A stretch of 64,000 nucleotides of DNA from assembly GCF_013340285.1 (NCBI RefSeq), contig NZ_BLVO01000013.1, positions 1,507,689-1,571,688 of the forward strand. The letters run 5' to 3'. Source of the stretch: Desulfovibrio subterraneus. Its GTDB lineage: Bacteria; Desulfobacterota; Desulfovibrionia; Desulfovibrionales; Desulfovibrionaceae. The position numbers and the translations under genes were made by a program. The notes below the pieces were generated by a model. That model saw only the letters and a program-made list of their open reading frames with translations. It was not told where the DNA came from and ran no database searches. Shown here piece after piece: positions 25,534 to 35,837 of the stretch (within the stretch, counting starts at the first letter, position 1; each line of letters begins with the position of its first letter).

Positions 25534-26913
25534 CTATGCCAGCCATGCGGCCAGCTCGGCCAGTTGGGCCCTTACTGAATCAGGCCCTGTGCCACCCTGC
25601 GTCTTGCGGCGTGCAACGGCAGTTTCATAGGCAAGAACAGTGTATACATCGTCCGTGATAAGTTCGGAAACAGAGCGGAATTCATCAAGACTCAAATCTT
25701 CCAGAGCCTTGCCCTTGTCTTCGGCAAGCGCCACAGCCGCACCGGTAATATGGTGGGCCTCACGGAAGGGAACCCCCTTGCCCACAAGGTAATCGGCAAG
25801 CTCGGTGGCGTTCAGGAAGCCGGAACGCATCACCATGGCCATGCGCTGCGTATTGAACCGCAGTTCGGAGAGCATGCCCGCCATGAGTGCCAGCGAGTTG
25901 GATACGGTCTTGTCCGCATCCATGAACGGTTCCTTGTCTTCCTGCAGGTCCCGGTTGTAGGTCATGGGCAGCCCCTTCACCGTGGTGAGCAGGGTTGTCA
26001 GCGCACCATACACACGCCCAACCTTGCCGCGCATGATCTCGGCAACGTCGGGGTTCTTCTTCTGCGGCATGATGCTGGAACCTGTAGCATAGGCATCGGG
26101 CAGGTAGATGTAGCCGAAGTTGGGGTTGGCCCAGATGATCAGCTCTTCGCAGAATCGGGAAAGATGCGCCATGATCAGAGAACCGCAGAACATGGATTCC
26201 AGCGCAAAGTCGCGGTCGGAAACGGCGTCCATGGAGTTGCGGAAGGTGCCGAACATGCCGAGCTCTTCAGCCACGGAGGCAGGATCGAGAGGATAGGTGG
26301 TACCGGCAAGTGCGGCTGCTCCCAGCGGGCACACACGTGTGCGCTTATCGCAATCCGCGATACGGTCATAATCCCTGCGCAGCATCCATGCATATGCCAG
26401 AAGATGGTGGCCCAGCGATACGGGCTGTGCGGGCTGCATGTGGGTGCAACCGGGCAGCAGGGTATCGACATGGTGTTCGGCCTGTTTGACGAGTTCGGCA
26501 ATGACGGCGCGAATCTGTTCCTGCCATTCGCGGATGGCGTCGGACACGTACAGGCGGAAATCCAGAGCTACCTGATCGTTACGGGAGCGGCCGGTGTGCA
26601 GGCGCTTGCCCGCATCGCCCACCAGTTCGGAAAGACGGCTCTCGATGTTCATGTGCACGTCTTCCATTTCCCTGCGCCAGACAAAATTGCCGGACTCGAT
26701 CTCTTCCTGAATCTGCGCAAGACCGGAGACGATCTTGTCCGCATCATCCTGCGAGATAACGCCCTGCCGTGCCAGCATGCGCGCGTGCGCCTTGGAGCCT
26801 GCAATATCCTGACGGTACATCAGCCTGTCGTAGGACACGGACTGGGTATACTCTTCCACAAGGGCCGCTGTCTTCTGGCGGAAGCGTCCGCCCCACATCT
26901 TCTTTTCTGCCAT
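25534..26913 (-). CDS. argH: Argininosuccinate lyase
   Basis: 459 residues, standard length. The fumarate-lyase signature [12 protein letters not shown] is intact, and [15 protein letters not shown] and HMQPAQP are conserved family stretches. The enzyme splits argininosuccinate into arginine and fumarate, the last step of arginine synthesis. It is the third gene of argF-argG-argH, all on the minus strand, 250 bases after argG. That gap holds a hairpin that may modulate read-through. Confidence 0.96.
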   Translation of the reverse strand: MAEKKMWGGRFRQKTAALVEEYTQSVSYDRLMYRQDIAGSKAHARMLARQGVISQDDADKIVSGLAQIQEEIESGNFVWRREMEDVHMNIESRLSELVGDAGKRLHTGRSRNDQVALDFRLYVSDAIREWQEQIRAVIAELVKQAEHHVDTLLPGCTHMQPAQPVSLGHHLLAYAWMLRRDYDRIADCDKRTRVCPLGAAALAGTTYPLDPASVAEELGMFGTFRNSMDAVSDRDFALESMFCGSLIMAHLSRFCEELIIWANPNFGYIYLPDAYATGSSIMPQKKNPDVAEIMRGKVGRVYGALTTLLTTVKGLPMTYNRDLQEDKEPFMDADKTVSNSLALMAGMLSELRFNTQRMAMVMRSGFLNATELADYLVGKGVPFREAHHITGAAVALAEDKGKALEDLSLDEFRSVSELITDDVYTVLAYETAVARRKTQGGTGPDSVRAQLAELAAWLA

Positions 26914-27020
26914 GTCTGTTCCGTATTGTGATGCTGCACGGGAGCCGGGGCTCTGGCGATCGGTTGCTGAGGTCTTCTGCAGTCCGGCGAAATGCCACTG
27001 CGACCTCCAATGTCAATAAT

Positions 27021-27052
27021 GGGGTAACGCGGCCTGTGTGCCACGCTACCCC
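27021..27052 (-). repeat. Imperfect inverted repeat between argG and argH
   Basis: GGGGTAACGCGGC and GCCACGCTACCCC pair over 13 positions with two mismatches around a 6-base loop. It has no T-run, so it is not a standard terminator. It lies in the 250-base argG-argH gap, which holds no gene, and may be an RNA-processing or stability element. Confidence 0.5.
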
Positions 27053-27163
27053 ACTTGTATACTCTACTATTCTACTGCAGGGAAATGCTGCCGATCACCT
27101 CAGGGCACAGCCTTCACAGGCTGGCGGAATCGGCGCTCCCTGCATCAGAAACCGACAGAGAAG

Positions 27164-28360
27164 CTACTTCTTGTATCCGAGCAGGCGCAGGCCCTGCAGA
27201 CGGATGAAGCCGGCTGCGTCCGCCTGGTTGTAGACCTCATCTTCTTCAAAGGTGGCGAGGTCTGCACGGTACAGAGAGAACGGCGACTTGCGGCCCACGG
27301 GAACAACGTTGCCCTTGTAGAGCTTCACACGCACGGTGCCGGTCACGTTTCTCTGGGTTTCGTCAATGAGCTTCTGCAGCGCTTCACGCTCGGGCGCGAA
27401 CCAGAACCCGTTGTACACGCACTCGGAGTAACGGGTAATCAGGGAATCGCGCAGGTGCATGGATTCGCGGTCGAGGCAGATGCCTTCAAGGTCGCGATGA
27501 GCAATGTGCATGATGGTGCCGCCGGGAGTTTCGTACACGCCGCGGGACTTGATGCCCACGAAACGGTTCTCAACCATGTCCAGACGGCCGATGCCGTGCT
27601 TGCCGCCCAGCGTGTTCAGCGCCTTCAGCATGGCTGCGGGGCTGAGTTTTTCGCCGTTCAGTGCAACGGGGTCGCCATGCAGGTATTCAAGCTCGATGTA
27701 TTCGGGAGTGTCGGGAGCCTGCTCAACCGGCACAGCCATGATGTAGGAGCCTTCCAGCGGTTCGTTCCACGGATCTTCCAGTTCGCCGCCTTCGAAGGAG
27801 CAGTGCAGCATGTTGCGGTCCATGCTGTAGAGCTTGCGGGAAGCGGCAACAGGCAGCGGAATGCCGTGCTGCGAGGCAAAATTGGTCAGGTCGGTACGCG
27901 AACGGAAGTTCCATTCACGCCACGGGGCGATCATCTTCAGCTTGGGATCAAGGGCCATGGCTGCCAGTTCGAAACGCACCTGGTCATTCCCCTTGCCGGT
28001 GGCACCGTGGGCAATGGCCTGTGCGCCTTCCTCATGGGCAATTTCCACAAGGCGCTTGGCAATGAGCGGACGGGCAATGGAGGTACCCAGCAGATAGCGG
28101 CCTTCGTACACGGCGTTGGCGCGCATCATGGGGAAAATGAAATCGCGTGCAAATTCTTCACGCAGGTCTTCCACGTAGGCGCGGCTGGCACCGGTGGCAA
28201 GGGCCTTTGCATCCACGCCGTCAAGGTCCTCTTCCTGACCAAGGTCGGCGGTAAGGGTGACCACTTCGCAGTTGTAGGTAAGGGCGATCCACTTGAGGAT
28301 CACAGACGTATCAAGCCCGCCGGAATAGGCGAGCACGACCTTTTTGATATCCTTGCTCAT
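27164..28360 (-). CDS. argG: Argininosuccinate synthase
   Basis: 398 residues. The PP-loop near the N-terminus, [14 protein letters not shown], binds [16 protein letters not shown] and the following stretches are conserved. The enzyme joins citrulline and aspartate in the penultimate step of arginine synthesis. AAGGAAG lies upstream of the ATG. It lies 71 bases after argF in the same direction. Confidence 0.96.
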   Translation of the reverse strand: MSKDIKKVVLAYSGGLDTSVILKWIALTYNCEVVTLTADLGQEEDLDGVDAKALATGASRAYVEDLREEFARDFIFPMMRANAVYEGRYLLGTSIARPLIAKRLVEIAHEEGAQAIAHGATGKGNDQVRFELAAMALDPKLKMIAPWREWNFRSRTDLTNFASQHGIPLPVAASRKLYSMDRNMLHCSFEGGELEDPWNEPLEGSYIMAVPVEQAPDTPEYIELEYLHGDPVALNGEKLSPAAMLKALNTLGGKHGIGRLDMVENRFVGIKSRGVYETPGGTIMHIAHRDLEGICLDRESMHLRDSLITRYSECVYNGFWFAPEREALQKLIDETQRNVTGTVRVKLYKGNVVPVGRKSPFSLYRADLATFEEDEVYNQADAAGFIRLQGLRLLGYKK

Positions 28361-28431
28361 TGTTCTTCCTTGTATACACTCAATCTATGCGGGGTATCGG
28401 CCCGCGAACGTACCGGTCCGCACTGCGGACG

Positions 28432-29331
28432 CTACGAAAAAATCCACTCAAGAATGGCTTTCTGCATGTGCAGGCGGTTTTCCGCCTGATCGAAAACTAT
28501 GGAAGCCTCGCTCTCAAACACTTCCTCGCTCACTTCCTCGCCGCGATGCGCGGGCAGGCAGTGCATGAACTTGGCACCCTTTGCGGCGTACTTCATCATA
28601 TTGCTGTCGATCATGTATCCGGCAAAGGCCTTTTCGCGGCGGGCCTGCTCTGCTTCCTGTCCCATGGATGCCCACACGTCGGTATTGACGTAGTGCGCGC
28701 CTTCAATGGCTTCCTTGGGGTCGTGGGTGCAGAAAATCTTGGCACCGGCCTGCAGGGCAAGGCCGAGCAGGTTTCTGTCGGGCTCGTAGCCTTCGGGGAA
28801 GGCCATGAACAGCTCGAAGGGGAAGTACATGGCAGCTTCGATCCACGAGTTGGCCATGTTATTGCCGTCACCTATCCATGCCACGCGGATGGTGCTGAAA
28901 TCGGGGGTATGCTCATACATGGTGAGCAGGTCGCTCATGACCTGACAGGGGTGTCCCTGATCGGTCAGGGCGTTGACCACCGGAATGCTGCCGAAGCGCA
29001 CCAGCTCGTCGATCTTCTCCTGCCCGAAAGTACGCACAATCATGCAGTCGTTGTAGCGGGAAAGAACGCGGGCGGTATCGCGAAGCGGCTCGCTGCGGCC
29101 CAGCTGGCTTTCAGCGGGAGTCATGAAAATGGTCTTCGCACCAAGGTGGTGCAGAGCCGTCTCAAACGATACCCGGGTTCGCGTGGAGGCTTTCTCGAAC
29201 AACAGAATGGCAGACTTGCCTGCCATCAGGTCGCTGCGATGATTCGTATCCTTCATTTCCTTGGCGCGGGCAATCAGCCTGCGCGCGTTTTCACAGCCCA
29301 GATCTCTGATTCTCGTGAAATGCTTTGTCAT
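28432..29331 (-). CDS. argF: Ornithine carbamoyltransferase
   Basis: 299 residues. STRTRVSFE (carbamoyl phosphate), HPCQ and HCLPAHRG (ornithine side) are all intact, which separates it from aspartate carbamoyltransferase and from catabolic forms only by context. It makes citrulline from ornithine and carbamoyl phosphate. It is the first gene of the arg operon; a candidate promoter lies ~55 bases upstream. Confidence 0.95.
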   Translation of the reverse strand: MTKHFTRIRDLGCENARRLIARAKEMKDTNHRSDLMAGKSAILLFEKASTRTRVSFETALHHLGAKTIFMTPAESQLGRSEPLRDTARVLSRYNDCMIVRTFGQEKIDELVRFGSIPVVNALTDQGHPCQVMSDLLTMYEHTPDFSTIRVAWIGDGNNMANSWIEAAMYFPFELFMAFPEGYEPDRNLLGLALQAGAKIFCTHDPKEAIEGAHYVNTDVWASMGQEAEQARREKAFAGYMIDSNMMKYAAKGAKFMHCLPAHRGEEVSEEVFESEASIVFDQAENRLHMQKAILEWIFS

Positions 29332-29384
29332 TCGGGAAAACCTCTCGGTATGTCGTACATCGCGTACGCTTCATGAAAAGAGTG

Positions 29385-29414
29385 TTCATAGGCTCAAATG
29401 TCCATATTTGTAAA
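29385..29414 (-). promoter_or_regulatory. Candidate promoter of the argFGH operon
   Basis: On the minus strand TTTACA (29409-29414) and TATGAA (29385-29390) are spaced by 18 bases, ending ~54 bases before the argF start. No clear ARG box is recognised. Confidence 0.4.
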
Positions 29415-29642
29415 CCCGCAGCAAGGGGTATGCCGCCCCTTTTTTTTCCGAAGCCCGCATGCTCATTGCCTCTGACTGCACATTCCTGATATTGAATATC
29501 CGTACCCGGGCAACCGCGCCAACGCTTGCGGCCTGTCACCGCAGGTAATCAGGGCCGGCAACCTCTGCCGATCATATCAGGCTGCCACGGCATGCATTGC
29601 GCCCACGTTGCGGCTCTCAGGCCCCACAAGTCCCCGTCGCTA

Positions 29643-29728
29643 CATGTTGTCACACGTCGTCGCATGTCACTGCATGTCACTTCATGACACGACATGACAG
29701 GGGCACGGCCCATATAGCCGCATGTCAC
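29643..29728. promoter_or_regulatory. Array of CATGTCAC-like boxes with 10-bp phasing
   Basis: CATGTCAC or CATGACA(C/G) starts at 29663, 29673, 29683 and 29693, exactly ten bases apart. Related copies start at 29643 (CATGTTGTCAC) and 29721. The third and fourth boxes are inverted, so TGTCA-N5-TGACA dyads arise. It lies in the 546-base gap between argF and the glycosyltransferase at 29878, which otherwise shows no gene. Ten-base spacing would put boxes on one DNA face, as in operator arrays. Confidence 0.6.
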
Positions 29729-29877
29729 CATTGACGGAAAGGCAAGGCAGCAAGTAAGGCAATACCTGCTTCCCGCAACACATTGCAGGGAATTATTCCG
29801 CGACAATGCCGATAGCGTTATCCGCGAAAGCCAGAACCAAACACGTCTCCCCATCAGGAGAGCCAGACATACAACTA

Positions 29878-31068
29878 ATGGCAGCCATGCAACAATCCTC
29901 CCGCCCGCCTGTGGCACTCTTCATCAAGACCTTCTCCCGCTACGGCGGCGTGGAGCAGTTCTGCTACCGCTTCAATGAGTTTCTCATCAGCAGGGGCTAT
30001 CAGGTCACCGTGTTCTGCGGTGAGGATAAAACCGAGGAAGCTGCGGCAGGCAAGCCGCGCCCCGAGGTTGTGGAAGTGGGCATGTGGCGGCCGGGGCGTT
30101 TTCTCAAGCACCTCAGCCTGTACCACAAGATGAAATCGCGCCGTGCAAGGCTGCCCAAGGGTACCGTCTCCATGTGCTTCGGCAATTTTGCAGGTTGTAC
30201 CATCTACCGCTCCGGCGGGCCGCATCTCGATTTTCTCGGCCGAAGCATCCGCGCCCAGCGCAACCCGCTGCGCAGACTTTCCAAAATGGCCGTGCGGTTC
30301 TTCTCGCCCATAAACTGGCTCATGCCCATGCTCGACCTTTCCGTGTATCCGCATCCGGATACACGCTGCATTCTGGCCATATCCAACAAGGTACGGCAGG
30401 CAGTGGAAGCCTATTTTCCCGGCACCAAGGGACGCATTGCCGTCATTCCCAACGGCGTGAACACGACGCGGTTCAATCCTGCACGATTCGCGGAACTGCG
30501 GCAGGATGCGCGCATATGGTACTCCCTGCACGAAGGGCAGAAAGCCATCGGGTTCTGCTCCACCAATTTCGAGCTCAAGGGGCTGGACCGTCTCATCAAG
30601 ACGCTCACCCTGCTCCCGCCGGAATATATGCTGGTCGCAGCCGGTGGCCGCAACCACACAAAATACATCGAATATGCCCGCTCGCTGGGTGTGCACGAGC
30701 GCATCATCTTTCCCGGCAAGGTGGACGACATGCCCAAGTTCTATGCCGCGCTTGATGTCTTCTGCCATCCTTCCTTCTACGACACCTTCGGCAGCGTGGT
30801 TGCGGAAGCTCTGGCCATGGGCGTGCCCACCGTCACCACCGAGGATGTAGGTGCCTGCGACCTCATCAAGAACGGCGAAAACGGCGTTGTGGTCAAAAAC
30901 CCCACGCCCGAGGAACTCAGCAGGGCCATTCTGGTCTTGCGCAGCGTGAATGCAGGCCAGAATTTCAATTGCGTGCAGGATGATACAGCCGTGTTTGAAC
31001 GGTACCTCCAACTCATTGAACGGGCCGCTGCAGGCAAGAAACCTGCTCCCGCCCGGCCTGACAAATAG
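29878..31068 (+). CDS. Glycosyltransferase, GT4-like (group 1)
   Basis: 396 residues from the ATG at 29878; an in-frame ATG at 29806 is an alternative, and neither has an ideal ribosome binding site. The GT-B fold is shown by KTFSRYGGVEQ near the N-terminus (acceptor domain) and VIPNGVNTTRF, GFCSTNFELKGLDRLI, and the nucleotide-sugar motif PSFYDTFGSVVAEALAMG. The product should transfer a sugar in LPS or surface-glycan synthesis at the inner membrane. It begins a run of three glycosyltransferase genes. Confidence 0.88.
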   Translation: MAAMQQSSRPPVALFIKTFSRYGGVEQFCYRFNEFLISRGYQVTVFCGEDKTEEAAAGKPRPEVVEVGMWRPGRFLKHLSLYHKMKSRRARLPKGTVSMCFGNFAGCTIYRSGGPHLDFLGRSIRAQRNPLRRLSKMAVRFFSPINWLMPMLDLSVYPHPDTRCILAISNKVRQAVEAYFPGTKGRIAVIPNGVNTTRFNPARFAELRQDARIWYSLHEGQKAIGFCSTNFELKGLDRLIKTLTLLPPEYMLVAAGGRNHTKYIEYARSLGVHERIIFPGKVDDMPKFYAALDVFCHPSFYDTFGSVVAEALAMGVPTVTTEDVGACDLIKNGENGVVVKNPTPEELSRAILVLRSVNAGQNFNCVQDDTAVFERYLQLIERAAAGKKPAPARPDK

Positions 31069-31252
31069 GACGGCATTTCTGCTGCCCTGTTATCTCGCGG
31101 GGACATGACACCGCTGCCGGTTGACGCCTGACAGCAAGTATGTTGAAACCTCGCAGACCGCACATCTCGCCCCTGTCATGCCGCCGGTACAGGGAACAGC
31201 AGACGCCTCGTCAAGGCTCTTCCGGCGCCAACAACAAGCCTGTGAAGAACAC

Positions 31253-32185
31253 ATGTCCCAGTCAGTGAACGATGTTTCCATACTCATTCCGGCCTACAAA
31301 CCGGAATGGTTCGCCCAGAGTCTGGACAGCTGCCTTGCCCAGACCGCAAAGGTGCGGGAAATACTCGTTTCCGACGACTGCCCCACAGACGAGATACAGC
31401 GCATACTCGCCTCTCGCCTGAGCGACCCGAGAATACGGTATATCAGAAACACCCCTTCGCTGGGACTTGCCGCCAACTATCTGCAACTGGCGCGTGAGGC
31501 CAAGGGCCGCTGGTTCAAGTTCTTCGATGACGACGACATCATGCATCCTGACTGCGTTGAGCGGCTCATGCAACATGCGGATGATTCCGTCAGCCTTGTT
31601 ATTGGCGGCTGCCGCCTGCTGCACGAAGACGGCAGCATTACCGAAAAACGGGAACCCCTGCCGGCATTCACCGGAGGAACCACCTATTTTCTCAATACAT
31701 ATCCCCGGGTACCGCTCACCCTCTTTTCCCGCATGCTCATACGGGGTGATGTGCTGCACGACCTGCTCACGGAGCAGATACCGGCACGCATGATCAGCCT
31801 TGACGAACTGGTCGGGCTGCGTGCCTGCCTCAAGGGTGGCGTGGCATATGAACCCACGCTTGTGTGCGACCACCGCAACTATCCGGGCGGCTATTCGCGC
31901 ACGGTGGATACTGAAGTACTGCTCGCCGACGCCGCCTATGTGACCAATCCCCACGAATGCGCCCTGCGCATGGGGCTGGCACCGCGCCCTGTTCTGGACA
32001 AGTGGCACGCAACCATGGTGCGCAAATATGCGCGCGGCGTGATCACCAAGTACCTGCAGGTTCAGGACCATGCGGGCCTTTTCACCTTTCTCGCGCGCCT
32101 GCGTGAACGCTTCGGCCTGCTCGCCATCGGCTCTGCCGCATCCCCGCGACTCATTGCCAGATTCTTCAAGAATCTTTTCAGATAG
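31253..32185 (+). CDS. Glycosyltransferase family 2
   Basis: 310 residues from the ATG at 31253 (GAAGA upstream); an upstream TTG frame is not supported. The GT-A start VSILIPAYKPEWFAQSLDSC, the UDP-binding DDCPTDE region and the FFDDDD metal motif are clear. Beyond residue ~210 the sequence is family-specific. It probably adds a sugar to a lipid-linked or LPS core acceptor. It lies 9 bases before the next glycosyltransferase, so they are co-transcribed. Confidence 0.88.
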   Translation: MSQSVNDVSILIPAYKPEWFAQSLDSCLAQTAKVREILVSDDCPTDEIQRILASRLSDPRIRYIRNTPSLGLAANYLQLAREAKGRWFKFFDDDDIMHPDCVERLMQHADDSVSLVIGGCRLLHEDGSITEKREPLPAFTGGTTYFLNTYPRVPLTLFSRMLIRGDVLHDLLTEQIPARMISLDELVGLRACLKGGVAYEPTLVCDHRNYPGGYSRTVDTEVLLADAAYVTNPHECALRMGLAPRPVLDKWHATMVRKYARGVITKYLQVQDHAGLFTFLARLRERFGLLAIGSAASPRLIARFFKNLFR

Positions 32186-32193
32186 GAAATTTC

Positions 32194-33312
32194 ATGTCCA
32201 AGCCCGTTCTCTTTCGCGTGACCAACAACCTGAACATAGGCGGAGTCCAGCGCCGCATGCGCTCTGTGCTGCCACTTCTGACCGACGATTTTGATGTGCA
32301 CGTGGTCACCTACAAAGACAAGGGCGTTTTCTGGGATGAGCTGCCGGAACTGGGCGTGCAGACCCATTTCGTCAAGCTGAAGGGCAAGTGGGACCTCGGC
32401 GGCATACGCCGCATGAGCCAGCTTTTCAGGGAATACCGGGCCGACATAGTGCACACCCATTCCCTTGGCGGCAACATTTCGGGCATTCTGGCCGCTGCCA
32501 TGGCCGGTGTGCCGGTGCGCATAGGTCAGGTGCACAGCCGTGGCCTGCACTGGTATGCCAAAAGACCGCTGCACCGGTGGAAGCAGAAGGTGGAGGAGAG
32601 CATCATCCACAAGCTGTTCACGGACAAGGTGGTGCATGTTTCACAGGAATCGCTGGAGTTCTACGCACAGCAGACCGGACTGCCCGCAGACAAGCTTGCG
32701 GTGCTGCACAACGGTGTGGACTTCAACGCCATGCTGCCGGATATTGACCCCAGAGCCCTCAAGGAATCCCTCGGCATTGCGCCGGACAAGATCTGCATCG
32801 GCTTTCTCGGCAGACTGGAAAAAGGCAAGGGGGTGGAGTTCTGCATGCGTTTTGCCCGCACCCTGCTCTCGCAATCCGATAAGTTCGCCTTTGTCATCGT
32901 GGGCGGCGCCCCCGAAGACAAACTGGAAGCCATGCGCAAGGAAGCCTCGTCTTGGGGCGACGGAAAAAGCGTCTGCTTCACGGGTGAACGAAAAGACGTT
33001 GCCAATTTCTACAACATGTTCAACCTCTTCATGTTCCTGTCCGAAGCCCAGTGGGAAGGCATGCCCGGTGTCGTGCTGGAAGCCTGCTCCTTCGGCCTGC
33101 CGGTGCTGGCGCGCGAAACCAGACCGGTACGTGAAATTGCCGGCTACTATCCCCGCATCACGTTCATGGAAGACACAGCCGACCCGCTGACCATAACCGA
33201 ACAGGCCCTGCGCCTGCCTCCTGTCGACCAGCACGGATTCCGCAGCCGTTTCAGCGTGCAGGCCATGGCCGAGCGAACTAAAGAGCTATATCTCTCCATG
33301 CTGAACAGATAG
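32194..33312 (+). CDS. Glycosyltransferase, GT4-like (group 1)
   Basis: 372 residues; AGGAAA before the ATG. N-terminal TNNLNIGGVQRRM and HTHSLGGN, then VLHNGVDF, GFLGRLEKGKGVEF and the nucleotide-sugar motif EAQWEGMPGVVLEACSFG define the GT-B fold. It is the last gene of the 29.9-33.3 kb glycosyltransferase run. The target glycan is unknown; no O-antigen polymerase is adjacent, so an LPS core role is possible. Confidence 0.9.
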   Translation: MSKPVLFRVTNNLNIGGVQRRMRSVLPLLTDDFDVHVVTYKDKGVFWDELPELGVQTHFVKLKGKWDLGGIRRMSQLFREYRADIVHTHSLGGNISGILAAAMAGVPVRIGQVHSRGLHWYAKRPLHRWKQKVEESIIHKLFTDKVVHVSQESLEFYAQQTGLPADKLAVLHNGVDFNAMLPDIDPRALKESLGIAPDKICIGFLGRLEKGKGVEFCMRFARTLLSQSDKFAFVIVGGAPEDKLEAMRKEASSWGDGKSVCFTGERKDVANFYNMFNLFMFLSEAQWEGMPGVVLEACSFGLPVLARETRPVREIAGYYPRITFMEDTADPLTITEQALRLPPVDQHGFRSRFSVQAMAERTKELYLSMLNR

Positions 33313-33339
33313 ACAGATCGGGCAGGCACTTGCAGTGCT

Positions 33340-33545
33340 TGCATGCCTGCCCACGTCTCTTTCTGCCCCCGTATCTCCCTGTCTCGTCCGGCTCTGTCCA
33401 TCTGGCCCTGTCCCATCCGGTCCTGTGTCGACGGGCTCTCTCCCGGCTGGCCACACCTTGCCCTGTCCCTATCCGGTCCAGCCCTATCCCGTCAGCTCCG
33501 AGCAGGTTCCCGCCGCCAGTCCCTCCCCCTGTCCACGCCTCGGCA
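33340..33545. repeat. Pyrimidine-rich low-complexity region with degenerate CCTGTCCC-ATCCGGTCC units
   Basis: The plus strand is C/T-rich with imperfect repeats such as CCCTGTCCCATCCGGTCC and CCCTGTCCCTATCCGGTCC. It fills most of the 367-base gap between the glycosyltransferase and the lipoprotein gene; no gene or promoter is recognised there. Confidence 0.55.
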
Positions 33546-33679
33546 CTTACTTCGCAATCAATGCCGACACTTGTTTTACCACCACCAACAGGCTATGGTT
33601 ATTATTCTGTCCGACCGATCAGATTATTGCACTCTGCTTGTGACAACCGGATGGAACCAGCCTGCTCCGGGAGGGCACC

Positions 33680-35812
33680 ATGCACGCAAGCCGGAAACAA
33701 GGCGCAGGCAATGCCCTGCCCGCCCAACTCGCCCTGTTCACTATGTTCGTCCTGTTCGCCGCACTACTGTCTGCAAGCGGCTGCGCAGTCGGCGACCGCA
33801 AAAGCGGCACCCTGATCATGACATCCGATGCATTCAACATGTTCAACGGTGAATATGAAGTGCTGCCCGCCATGCAGACGCATGCGCCCCGCTCCATCGC
33901 CGTGCTTCCCTTCACAGGCAACGCCACATTGTGGCAGTCCGTGCCGGAAAACTACTCCCCCACCGACCTCGCACGACGCGGTATATACAATCATGTGGCA
34001 TCGCTGCCCTTCAGCGATCAGGAATTGCGCGAGACAGACCGCCTGCTTGCCAATGCCCATCTTGATGCTACGGCGGCATACGTCCTGCTTGAAAAAGATC
34101 CGAAGAAGCTGCGTTCCGTACTCGGAGTGGATGCGGTGCTTTCCGGTGAGGTGACGGCTTTTAACCGTGTCTTCTTGGGCGTATTCTCACAGGTCGCCGT
34201 AGGGTGCGAAGTGCGCCTGACAGATCTGGATTCCGGCGGAGTGCTGTGGCGGGCCAAGCACATATCACGGGAATTCGGCGGCGGCGTGGGCATAGACCCC
34301 ATAAGTCTTGCCCTCAGCACGCTGGCCTCCGCATGGAACATCAGGGATGAGCAGTACGAACGCAAAACCGACGACCTGTTCCGCGAGATTATCCAGTCTC
34401 TGGAACAAAGCCTGCCGGAAAACCTGCAACGCCGCGTACCGCCCACCCCAAAGCTGGACTTTTTCGCGCTCGTGTCGCAGGCGCACTACTTCCGCGCGGG
34501 TGATACGCTGCGGTTCCGCATTGTGGGCGATGCAGGCTGCGAGGCGTATGTGGATATGCCGGGTTACAAGGCCGCCATTCCCCTTGCCCCCCTGCCGGAG
34601 GAACTGAAATACGCCGGCCTTGCCCCTGCCCTTGCGTCTCTCAAAGCGCGCATGCAGCAAGCCGGAACTCCCATTACGCAGGAACAGGAGCAGGCGCTCA
34701 GCCAATGGCTGCAACGCCGGACCGTTTACGAAGGAACAGTCACCGTGGCGCCGGACGATCTCGCCATGAACATCCTGCCGCGCGGCTACCTGATCACCCC
34801 TGCCGGAGGTATAACCGGCGCCTTTGCAGACAGACAGCCTCTCGTTATCGATGCCAAGTCCCCCCTGCCCCCTTCCGGACTCAAGGTCACAGCGCTGAAT
34901 GGAGGGGCAGAACTGGAATGGAAGCCAAGCCCCACACCGGACGTGCAGCAATACGACATTTACATGTCCACGGGAGAAGAGGTGGCATTCACCCGCCTTC
35001 GCTCTTCGGGTGACATATCCACAACGGTTGCATCGCTCCGCAACTTCATACCGGTACGATTTCGCGTGGTTGCGGTGGATGCGGCGGGCAATGAAAGTGC
35101 CCCCACGCGGATGCAGCGCGTCATCCCCGTGCCCGAAAAAGAACTGGCAGATTCCCGCCCTGCTCCCCAGCAACTGAGCGGAACCATTACCGGCCCGCTC
35201 AGGCTTTCCGCCATGCACAGTCCCTATACCGTGCACGACATGGTAAGTATTGTGGAAGGAGGCGGGCTGTACATTGAACCGGGCGTAACCATCCGCTTTG
35301 CATCCGGCACAGGCATTACCCTTGAAGGCGGCTATCTGCGTGCAGAGGGCGAAAGCACACGCCCCATACGCTTCATGCCCATCTCGGACAATGCTCCGGC
35401 GGGCAGTTGGAAAGGCATTGTCATCCGCGGACAGGCGCGGGCGAGCCTGCAGCATGTCTACATCATCCGGGCAACGACCGGCGTGGATATTTCCGGAGCG
35501 GCAGCACCGCTGCAGCATGTGGATATCGAACTTGCCGCAACTGCGGGGGTGCGTATCCGTGAAAACGCCCGTGTTGAAATATATTGCAGCCGCATAGTCC
35601 GTTGCTCCGGCATGGGAGCCATTGTGACCGAAGGCAAGGGTGCCATCGTCACGCTCCGGCACTGCGTACTGCAGGGCAACACCCCCTTCGACATCCAGAA
35701 CTATTCCCCGCTTACGCAGGATATATCGGAAAATTACTGGCCCGAAGCCCCGAAAGTGCTCGGGAACGTCGTAACCTCTCCGCAACTGACCGAAGTTCCG
35801 GATTGCCGCTGA
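33680..35812 (+). CDS. Lipoprotein: GNA1162-like domain, FN3-like domain, C-terminal beta-helix
   Basis: 710 residues; GGGAGG before the ATG. A signal with lipobox LSASGC (Cys35) marks a lipoprotein. Residues ~60-250 resemble the GNA1162/DUF799 putative lipoproteins (SIAVLPFTGNA..., VDAVLSGEVTAF, LSLALSTLASAW-like). Residues ~395-495 form a fibronectin-III-like domain (PPSGLKVTALNGGAELEWKP). Residues ~510-700 look like a right-handed beta-helix (GGGLYIEPGVTIRFASGTGI, GIVIRGQA). It is probably anchored in the outer membrane or periplasm. The next gene is an LPP20-like partner. Confidence 0.8.
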   Translation: MHASRKQGAGNALPAQLALFTMFVLFAALLSASGCAVGDRKSGTLIMTSDAFNMFNGEYEVLPAMQTHAPRSIAVLPFTGNATLWQSVPENYSPTDLARRGIYNHVASLPFSDQELRETDRLLANAHLDATAAYVLLEKDPKKLRSVLGVDAVLSGEVTAFNRVFLGVFSQVAVGCEVRLTDLDSGGVLWRAKHISREFGGGVGIDPISLALSTLASAWNIRDEQYERKTDDLFREIIQSLEQSLPENLQRRVPPTPKLDFFALVSQAHYFRAGDTLRFRIVGDAGCEAYVDMPGYKAAIPLAPLPEELKYAGLAPALASLKARMQQAGTPITQEQEQALSQWLQRRTVYEGTVTVAPDDLAMNILPRGYLITPAGGITGAFADRQPLVIDAKSPLPPSGLKVTALNGGAELEWKPSPTPDVQQYDIYMSTGEEVAFTRLRSSGDISTTVASLRNFIPVRFRVVAVDAAGNESAPTRMQRVIPVPEKELADSRPAPQQLSGTITGPLRLSAMHSPYTVHDMVSIVEGGGLYIEPGVTIRFASGTGITLEGGYLRAEGESTRPIRFMPISDNAPAGSWKGIVIRGQARASLQHVYIIRATTGVDISGAAAPLQHVDIELAATAGVRIRENARVEIYCSRIVRCSGMGAIVTEGKGAIVTLRHCVLQGNTPFDIQNYSPLTQDISENYWPEAPKVLGNVVTSPQLTEVPDCR

Positions 35813-35837
35813 CCTGGCTCCGATGAAGGAAATTTCC

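Noticed and set aside
29641-29730. CRISPR-like array at the CATGTCAC boxes
   Set aside because: Units are only 8-10 bases with no spacers, and no cas genes are present, so an operator array is more likely.
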